From NCBI RefSeq assembly GCF_025398195.1, contig NZ_JAODNV010000001.1, forward strand, positions 105,969 through 169,968: a stretch of 64,000 bases of DNA, written 5' to 3'. Positions 58,981 through 64,000 of this stretch are shown piece after piece. The stretch is from Chelativorans petroleitrophicus (GTDB taxonomy: Bacteria; Pseudomonadota; Alphaproteobacteria; Rhizobiales; Rhizobiaceae). The notes beneath the pieces are model-generated. The model searched no databases and had not been told where the DNA came from. It saw only the letters and a program-made list of their open reading frames with translations. Each line of letters begins with the position of its first letter. Position 1 is the first letter of the stretch. Made by a program: the position numbers and the translations under genes.

Positions 58981-59703
58981 TCAGGCAATGTACTGCCCGC
59001 CATTGGCTGCCAGGGTGGCCCCGGTGATGAAACCCGCCTCGTCGGATGCGAGGAAGACGACGCAGCGGGCGATCTCGGCTGCTGTGCCCAGCCGGCCTAT
59101 GGGAATTTGCGCGACGATCTTCTCGCGCACCGGCGCAGCCAGTGCCGCGACCATGTCCGTGGCGGTGTAGCCGGGACAGACGGCATTGACCGTGATGCCG
59201 AAACGCGCACCCTCCTGGGCCAATGCCTTGGCAAAGCCAAGTTCGCCCGCCTTGGCGGCGGAATAGTTCACCTGCCCGGCCTGGCCTTTCTGGCCGTTGA
59301 TGGAAGAGATGATGATGATGCGGCCGAACCTTCGCTCGCGCATGCCTGGCCAAACCGGATGGGTCATGTTGAAAATGCCGCAAAGATTGGTGTCGATGAC
59401 TTCGCGCCACTGCGCCGGCGTCATGTTGTGAAACATGGCGTCGCGCGTGATTCCGGCATTGTTGACCAACACCTCCACGGGCCCGAGCTCCGCCTCCACC
59501 CGAGCGACACCCGCCGCACAGGCCTCGTAATCGGCAACCGACCAGCGGTAGGTGGGGATGCCGGTCTCGTCGGTAAAGCGGCGTGCCGCCTCTTCATTGC
59601 CCAGATAGTTGGCTGCCACGCGGTAGCCGGCCTGCTTCAACGCCACAGAAGTCGCGGCGCCGATGCCGCGCGTTCCACCCGTGACCAGTGCCAGCCGGGA
59701 CAT
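58981..59703 (-). CDS. phbB: Acetoacetyl-CoA reductase
   Basis: 240 residues, short-chain dehydrogenase. NADPH-binding VTGGTRGIGAATSVAL, NNAGITRD, and the catalytic Ser in ISSINGQKGQ with Tyr/Lys in NYSAAKAG. It reduces acetoacetyl-CoA to (R)-3-hydroxybutyryl-CoA for PHB storage. It follows phbA (137-bp gap) on the same strand, and a PHB regulator is divergent upstream. ATG 59703 gives the usual N-terminus MSRLALVTGG. PHB synthase is not in the window. Confidence 0.95.
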   Translation of the reverse strand: MSRLALVTGGTRGIGAATSVALKQAGYRVAANYLGNEEAARRFTDETGIPTYRWSVADYEACAAGVARVEAELGPVEVLVNNAGITRDAMFHNMTPAQWREVIDTNLCGIFNMTHPVWPGMRERRFGRIIIISSINGQKGQAGQVNYSAAKAGELGFAKALAQEGARFGITVNAVCPGYTATDMVAALAAPVREKIVAQIPIGRLGTAAEIARCVVFLASDEAGFITGATLAANGGQYIA

Positions 59704-59840
59704 GGACCCCTCCTCAGAAACGGCGGAAAATGGACCCGATCATTTTCGTAGCCGAACACACCTGATTTTCGCAGTTCCGGACGGCGTCGGTAGCAGCTTC
59801 CTGCGGAACAGCTTGAGGGCCGCTAACGGCCCTCGCTTGA

Positions 59841-61025
59841 TTACGCGGCTTCCACGCACATTGCTACGCCCATGCCGCCGCCGATGCACAGCGTGGCGAG
59901 CCCCTTCCGGGCGCCCCGGCGGCCCATTTCATAAAGAAGTGTGGTAAGGATGCGCGCTCCCGAAGCGCCGATCGGGTGGCCGATGGCGATCGCGCCGCCA
60001 TTGACGTTCACGATGTCCGGATTCCAGCCCATGTCCCTGTTGACCGCGCAGGCCTGCGCGGCAAAGGCCTCATTGGCTTCCACAAGGTCGAGGTCGTCGG
60101 CACGCCAGCCGGCTTTCTCCAGCGCCTTGCGCGAGGCCGGGATCGGGCCGGTGCCCATCATGGCCGGGTCCACGCCCGCTGTTGCCCAAGAGGCGATGCG
60201 CGCGAGCGGCTTGATTCCTCGGCGCGCGGCTTCCCCCTCGCTCATCAGCACCAGGGCGGCCGCCCCGTCATTGATGCCGGAGGCATTACCCGCCGTCACC
60301 GTCCCGTCCGGGTCGAAGGCTGGACGCAACTTCTGCATGGCCTCCAGCGTGGCGCCGTGACGAATGTATTCGTCGTCGGCCACCACCTGATCGCCCTTGC
60401 GCGTCGTCACCGTTACCGGCGCGATTTCGTCGCGGAAGCGGCCGGACTTCTGCGCGGCCTCCGCCTTGTGCTGGGAGGCAAGCGCGAAGGCATCCTGCTC
60501 TTCCCGCGTGATCTGGAAAGCACGAGCGACGTTTTCCGCCGTGATCCCCATGTGGTAGCCGTTGAAGGCGTCCCACAGCCCGTCGCGGATCATGGTGTCG
60601 ATCATGGCGTAGTCGCCCATCTTCACCCCGCCGCGCAGATGTGCGCAGTGAGGCGACATCGACATGGATTCCTGGCCGCCGGCAACCACGATCCGCGCAT
60701 CGCCGCAGAGGATCTGCTGCATGCCGATGGCGGCGGCGCGCAAACCCGAGCCGCAAACCTGGTTCAGCCCCCAGGCGGTAGTTTCCCTGGGAAGGCCGGC
60801 GCCGATCGAAGCCTGACGCGCCGGATTCTGTCCCTGGCCGGCCGTTAGCACCTGGCCTAGGATGACTTCGTCCACTTCGCCGGGCTCCACGCCCGCGCGC
60901 TCCAGTGCGGCGCGGATGGCGACGGCGCCCAGCTTGTGCGCCGGCACCTGGGCGAAAGAGCCGTTGAAAGAGCCCACCGGCGTACGCGCCGCCCCGGCGA
61001 TGACCACCGTGCTGGAAAAAGCCAT
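59841..61025 (-). CDS. phbA: Acetyl-CoA acetyltransferase (beta-ketothiolase)
   Basis: 394 residues, condensing two acetyl-CoA into acetoacetyl-CoA. Nucleophilic Cys in [10 protein letters not shown], the His in [14 protein letters not shown] and the second Cys in CIGGGMG are all present. ATG 61025 ([18 protein letters not shown]) has a perfect GGAGG 6 nt upstream; the frame is open to 61079 without similarity. First gene of phbAB, divergent from phaR. Confidence 0.96.
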   Translation of the reverse strand: MAFSSTVVIAGAARTPVGSFNGSFAQVPAHKLGAVAIRAALERAGVEPGEVDEVILGQVLTAGQGQNPARQASIGAGLPRETTAWGLNQVCGSGLRAAAIGMQQILCGDARIVVAGGQESMSMSPHCAHLRGGVKMGDYAMIDTMIRDGLWDAFNGYHMGITAENVARAFQITREEQDAFALASQHKAEAAQKSGRFRDEIAPVTVTTRKGDQVVADDEYIRHGATLEAMQKLRPAFDPDGTVTAGNASGINDGAAALVLMSEGEAARRGIKPLARIASWATAGVDPAMMGTGPIPASRKALEKAGWRADDLDLVEANEAFAAQACAVNRDMGWNPDIVNVNGGAIAIGHPIGASGARILTTLLYEMGRRGARKGLATLCIGGGMGVAMCVEAA

Positions 61026-61299
61026 GTCGAACCTCCATCTGGAACGCCCACGGCGCCGAGCCGCAGGAGACTGCTGCACCGCAATATGGACGTATCTGCA
61101 CGCATTTCCCAGAGCCGATCAAGCAATTTGCGTGCTGCGGGGGGCGGGAGAGGCGAGGTTATGCGGCAGCGCAGCGAAAACAGCTTTCATTTGCACGACT
61201 CTTTCGCATATCCTGCAAAAAAGGCAGGCAGCCCTTCTTGTGTGAAAAGCGGGAATGCAGGCAGTCTCGCCAAGTACGTCGCGTCAGGGAGCTTCCGTG
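61026..61299. promoter_or_regulatory. Divergent phbA/phaR control region (274 bp)
   Basis: TGC-rich motifs stand out near phaR (TTTGCACG at about 61190 and CCTGCAAAAAAGGCAGGCAG at about 61214). PhaR-type regulators are known to bind TGC-rich DNA, so autoregulation is plausible. I cannot define a promoter with confidence. Confidence 0.4.
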
Positions 61300-61914
61300 A
61301 TGCCCGCGAAAGACGACCCGGTGGTCATCAAGAAATATGCCAACCGCCGCCTCTACAATACCGGTACCAGCACCTATGTGACGCTGGAGGACCTTGCCGA
61401 GATGGTGAAGCGCGACGAGGAATTCGTCGTGCAGGATGCCAAGACGGGCGAAGACATCACCCACTCGGTGCTGACGCAGATCATCTTCGAGCTGGAAAAC
61501 GCGAAGACGGGGCAGAACATGCTGCCCATTTCCTTCCTGCGGCAGCTTATCTCTTTCTATGGCGACCAGATGCAGGCGATCCTGCCGAGCTTTCTGGAAC
61601 AGTCCATGCAGGCCTTCGCCCGCGAGCAGGAGCGCATGCGCGAGCAGATGCAGAAGGCCTTCGGCGCCTCACCGATGGACATGATGAAGATGGAGGCGCC
61701 GATGAAGATGATCGAGGAGCAGACGCGCCGCAACATCGAGATGTTCCAGAGCGCCATGCGCATGTTCGCACCCGGAACCTGGTCGGCTCCGAACGGGAGG
61801 CGCGAGGCGGAAGCGGAGCCCCGGAACGACGCGAAGGGACATGACGATATCGAGGAACTGCGCGAGCAGGTTGCCGCCATGCAGCGCAAGCTCGACGCCC
61901 TATCGAAGGGCTGA
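61300..61914 (+). CDS. phaR: Polyhydroxyalkanoate synthesis repressor PhaR
   Basis: 204 residues. The N-terminal PHB/PHA accumulation regulator domain reads VVIKKYANRRLYNTGTSTYV, then LEDLAEMVKRDEEFVVQDAK and DITHSVLTQIIFELE, a DNA-binding and PHB-sensing module. The C-terminal part is helical and Met/Gln-rich with a terminal coiled coil (IEELREQVAAMQRKLDALSK). It represses phasin genes and itself until PHB granules titrate it. ATG 61300 has AGGGAG upstream. Divergent from phbAB, the standard rhizobial layout. Confidence 0.95.
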   Translation: MPAKDDPVVIKKYANRRLYNTGTSTYVTLEDLAEMVKRDEEFVVQDAKTGEDITHSVLTQIIFELENAKTGQNMLPISFLRQLISFYGDQMQAILPSFLEQSMQAFAREQERMREQMQKAFGASPMDMMKMEAPMKMIEEQTRRNIEMFQSAMRMFAPGTWSAPNGRREAEAEPRNDAKGHDDIEELREQVAAMQRKLDALSKG

Positions 61915-62003
61915 TCGCGGGTTCCGGAATGTCTCAGGGCCAGTAGCGCTGTTCTAAAAAGCGTAGCTGCCGTTCTACCGTTCGGGATTGCGCAATCGGA
62001 AAT

Positions 62004-62294
62004 CTAGATGAGTGCCGGCGCGAGCGTGGTCCACATCAGCTGGCGCACGAAAAAGATAATGAGCAGCAGGATGATCGGCGAAATGTCGATACCACCCAGA
62101 TCCGGCAGGAAGTTGCGGATCGGACGCAGCGCCGGCTCAGTGACGCGGTACAGAAAATCACCGATCATTCCGACGAACTGGTTGCGCGGGTTCACCACGT
62201 TGAAGGCGTAGAGCCACGAGAAGACGGCCGCGCCGATGACGAACCACCAGTAGATATTAAGCGCCAGATCGATGGTGCGGAAAAGCGCGAGCAT
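62004..62294 (-). CDS. YggT family membrane protein
   Basis: 96 residues with two transmembrane regions: [20 protein letters not shown] and [16 protein letters not shown]. The intervening [20 protein letters not shown] is the YggT signature. The family is linked to osmotic tolerance and to the cell-division/segregation neighbourhood, but the molecular role is unknown. ATG 62294 has GGGGAG 7 nt upstream; the longer frame to 62321 is not needed. Confidence 0.88.
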   Translation of the reverse strand: MLALFRTIDLALNIYWWFVIGAAVFSWLYAFNVVNPRNQFVGMIGDFLYRVTEPALRPIRNFLPDLGGIDISPIILLLIIFFVRQLMWTTLAPALI

Positions 62295-62428
62295 GCAGAT
62301 CTCCCCAAGGTTTCGCGACATGTAGCCATTGGCGCGTGAACCGGCAAGACTTTGTCGCGTATGAGAGAAAACGCGACGCTTGACAGGCGTGGGCCCCAGG
62401 ACCTAAATGCGCGCCATCCCGGCGAAGT

Positions 62429-62504
62429 GGGGCTGTAGCTCAGTTGGGAGAGCGCATCGTTCGCAATGATGAGGTCAGGGGTTCGATTCCCCTCAGCTCC
62501 ACCA
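62429..62504 (+). tRNA. tRNA-Ala (anticodon CGC)
   Basis: 76 nt including an encoded CCA. Acceptor GGGGCTG pairs with CAGCTCC (one G-T pair); D arm GCTC/GAGC; anticodon arm CATCG-TTCGCAA-TGATG with anticodon CGC; T arm CAGGGGTTCGATTCCCCT. It reads GCG alanine codons. The DUF72 gene follows in the same direction. Confidence 0.97.
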
Positions 62505-62624
62505 ATCCTCCGATAAAGGTCGATCTCCGTTTCCTAATTCCGGCCGGCTTACCGTCCTTCCAATGGGAACGTCGAGTCCTCGCATCCGGTGCGGCGTAGG
62601 GAAGCTGCGCGCGGAGGAACGCAT

Positions 62625-63527
62625 ATGGCGAGGCAGGGAACGATACGCGTCGGGATATCGGGCTGGACCTATCCGCCCTGGCGCGGCGTGTACTATCCAA
62701 AAGGCCTGGCTCAGAAGAAGGAGCTCGCCTATGCGGCGGAGCGTTTCCGGTCCGTCGAGGTCAACGGCACCTTCTACGGGCTTCAGCGGCCGGAAAGCTT
62801 CGCGCGCTGGAGCGAGGAAACGCCTGAAGGCTTCGTCTTTGCCATTAAGGGCTCGCGCTACATCACCCATATGAAGCGGTTGAAGGAGGTTGAGACGCCG
62901 CTGGCCAATTTCATGGCCTCGGGCCTGCTGCGGCTCGGGCCGAAGCTGGGGCCGATCCTCTGGCAGTTTCCGCCGCAAATGAAATTTGACCAAGAGCGTT
63001 TCGCCCGTTTCTTCTCGCTCCTGCCCAAAGACACGGAAGAAGCCCTCGCGCTCGCCCGCCGGCATGATGAACGGATGAAGGGGCGCGTCTGGCTCGAGGC
63101 GCAGGGGAGAGGGCCCGTTCGGCACGCAGTCGAAATCCGGCATGAAAGCTTCTGCTGCGAAGCGTTCATCGCGCTCCTGCGCCGCCATGGCGTGGCGCTG
63201 GTGGTGGCCGACACGCCCGCCTGGCCCTTGCTCATGGATGTCACCGCCGATTTCGTCTATTGCCGGCTCCACGGGGCCGAGCAGCTCTACGCCAGTGGTT
63301 ATAACGACGAGGCGCTCGACCGCTGGGCCGAGCGCGTGAGAGCCTGGTCCGCGGGCCGCGAGCCGGCGGATGCGAACCGCGCGTCCGCGCCTCTCAAACC
63401 GCGGGCGAACGGGCGGGACGTCTATGTCTACTTCGACAACGACGTCAAGGTGTACGCGCCGTTCAACGCGGAGGCGCTTGCCGCCCGGCTCGCCGCTCAG
63501 CCCGCCCGGCAAACCAAGTCAGCGTGA
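62625..63527 (+). CDS. DUF72 family protein (YecE-like)
   Basis: 300 residues. The start MARQGTIRVGISGWTYPPWR and the motifs FYGLQRPESFARWSEETPEG, FAIKGSRYITHMKRL and VYVYFDNDVKVYAPFNA are the hallmarks of DUF72, a TIM-barrel family of unknown function related to endonuclease IV folds. ATG 62625 has GGAGGA 6 nt upstream. The C-terminus is Ala/Pro-rich. It lies 120 bp after tRNA-Ala. Confidence 0.92.
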   Translation: MARQGTIRVGISGWTYPPWRGVYYPKGLAQKKELAYAAERFRSVEVNGTFYGLQRPESFARWSEETPEGFVFAIKGSRYITHMKRLKEVETPLANFMASGLLRLGPKLGPILWQFPPQMKFDQERFARFFSLLPKDTEEALALARRHDERMKGRVWLEAQGRGPVRHAVEIRHESFCCEAFIALLRRHGVALVVADTPAWPLLMDVTADFVYCRLHGAEQLYASGYNDEALDRWAERVRAWSAGREPADANRASAPLKPRANGRDVYVYFDNDVKVYAPFNAEALAARLAAQPARQTKSA

Positions 63528-63650
63528 TCACCTTCGCCGACAACGCTCGCGCAATCGTGACGGCCCCTTTGCTTCACAGTGAACCGGGAGAGGCGTATCG
63601 TTCCAGCTTCATGGGAGCGGTGAAGCCCGCCCCGAAGGAGGAGGAGTGCC

Positions 63651-63890
63651 ATGTTGCGTTCCATGTTGATTGCCTTATCGTTGCTAGCCGCTCCGGCAGC
63701 GGCCCTTGCCAATCAGTGCCCGGGAATGATGGCCGAGATCGATGCGGCCCTGCCCAGCGCAAATCTTTCCGAAGCCGACCGCGCCAAGGTGATGGAGCTG
63801 CGCGCTCGCGGCGAACAGGAGCATCAGGTGGGCGATCACGCTGCTTCCGAGGCTACGCTGGCGGAAGCCAAGGCCATTCTCGGTATCTAA
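63651..63890 (+). CDS. Small secreted protein (79 aa), function unknown
   Basis: 79 residues: signal peptide MLRSMLIALSLLAAPAAALA and a short helical mature part (SEADRAKVMELRARGEQEHQ) with one cysteine. GGAGGAGGAG gives a very strong ribosome site. Similar small exported helical proteins occur in rhizobia, with no known role. The gene is close to the contig end but appears complete. Confidence 0.78.
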   Translation: MLRSMLIALSLLAAPAAALANQCPGMMAEIDAALPSANLSEADRAKVMELRARGEQEHQVGDHAASEATLAEAKAILGI

Positions 63891-63919
63891 GCTTTTGATT
63901 TTTTGCAATTTCCCGACAG

Positions 63920-63956
63920 AGAGCGGTATCCGCTTTCCTTGGAATTGCCGGATGAG
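63920..63956. repeat. REP-like palindromic element near the right end
   Basis: AGCGG-TAT-CCGCT at about 63923-63935, then TTTCCTTGGAATTGCCGG. It has the same layout as the element at 16204-16250 (hairpin, then GGAAT-GC). Confidence 0.35.
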
Positions 63957-63960
63957 ACTC

Positions 63961-64000
63961 GGGGGGGGGGGGGGGGGGAAAAAAACAAAAAAAAAAATTA
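63961..64000. other. Poly-G/poly-A tract, probable contig-end artefact
   Basis: Eighteen G residues followed by an A-rich stretch are unlike anything else in this GC-rich sequence. Two-colour sequencing chemistry yields such poly-G ends. Treat the last 40 bases as unreliable. Confidence 0.8.

Noticed and set aside
1..64000. CRISPR arrays, prophage or transposons
   Set aside because: No regularly spaced repeats, integrases or transposase motifs were seen.

Overview
The window is chromosomal DNA from an alphaproteobacterium of the order Hyphomicrobiales (Rhizobiales), most like the Phyllobacteriaceae/Rhizobiaceae. Supporting markers are TrcR, an RpoH2-type sigma factor behind an EcfG-type promoter, the phbAB/phaR polyhydroxybutyrate set, a SUV3-like helicase, the livHMGF-DUF6867-livK order, a rhizobial-type hydroxyproline cluster and high GC. 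I see no phage, transposase, CRISPR array or plasmid genes. The right end (about 63961-64000) is a poly-G/poly-A tract that looks like a contig-end artefact.

Layout. 1-4.7 kb: a TetR repressor (cut by the window edge) divergent from an RND efflux pair. 4.8-10.1 kb: a leftward operon for a Tat-exported, three-subunit molybdenum hydroxylase with a cytochrome b, a tiny membrane protein and an unknown helical protein. 10.3-16.2 kb: argG, a lytic transglycosylase, an SH3 envelope protein, trcR, an SMR pump, a secreted nuclease and small secreted proteins. 16.2-20.2 kb: hydroxyproline catabolism with its GntR regulator. 20.4-26.2 kb: a branched-chain amino acid ABC transporter. 26.4-31.5 kb: pyruvate carboxylase, an MFS transporter and a DUF3309 peptide. 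31.7-36.9 kb: a second RND pump with its own divergent TetR regulator. 37-42.7 kb: a DUF883-like protein, ispG, a glycerophosphodiester phosphodiesterase, soxR facing fpr, and a GH25 muramidase. 42.7-46.8 kb: a frameshifted AbrB-family gene and ffh-chorismate mutase-rpsP. 47-50.6 kb: TPP riboswitch and thiBPQ. 50.8-58.4 kb: M48 lipoprotein peptidase, rpoH2, carD, fdxA, an S4 protein and the helicase. 58.4-63.9 kb: an unusual intergenic region, phbB-phbA-phaR, a YggT protein, tRNA-Ala(CGC), a DUF72 protein and a small secreted protein.

Two regulatory themes stand out. First, at least five genes (SH3/DUF1236 protein, a small secreted protein, DUF3309, DUF883-like, rpoH2) have upstream sites matching the alphaproteobacterial general-stress (EcfG/RpoE2) promoter, GGAAC-N16/17-CGTT. 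Second, the 552-bp region upstream of the helicase holds nine GANTC (CcrM) sites, largely phased at 10-11 bp, inside an exact 22-bp direct repeat and next to GTTAAC half-sites and a near-consensus DnaA box.

The best candidate for an undescribed system is the 4.8-10.1 kb operon. It combines a PaoABC-like periplasmic molybdenum hydroxylase (with an extra four-cysteine loop in the FAD subunit) with a six-histidine membrane cytochrome b and a 49-residue single-span protein, which would wire the enzyme into the respiratory chain.
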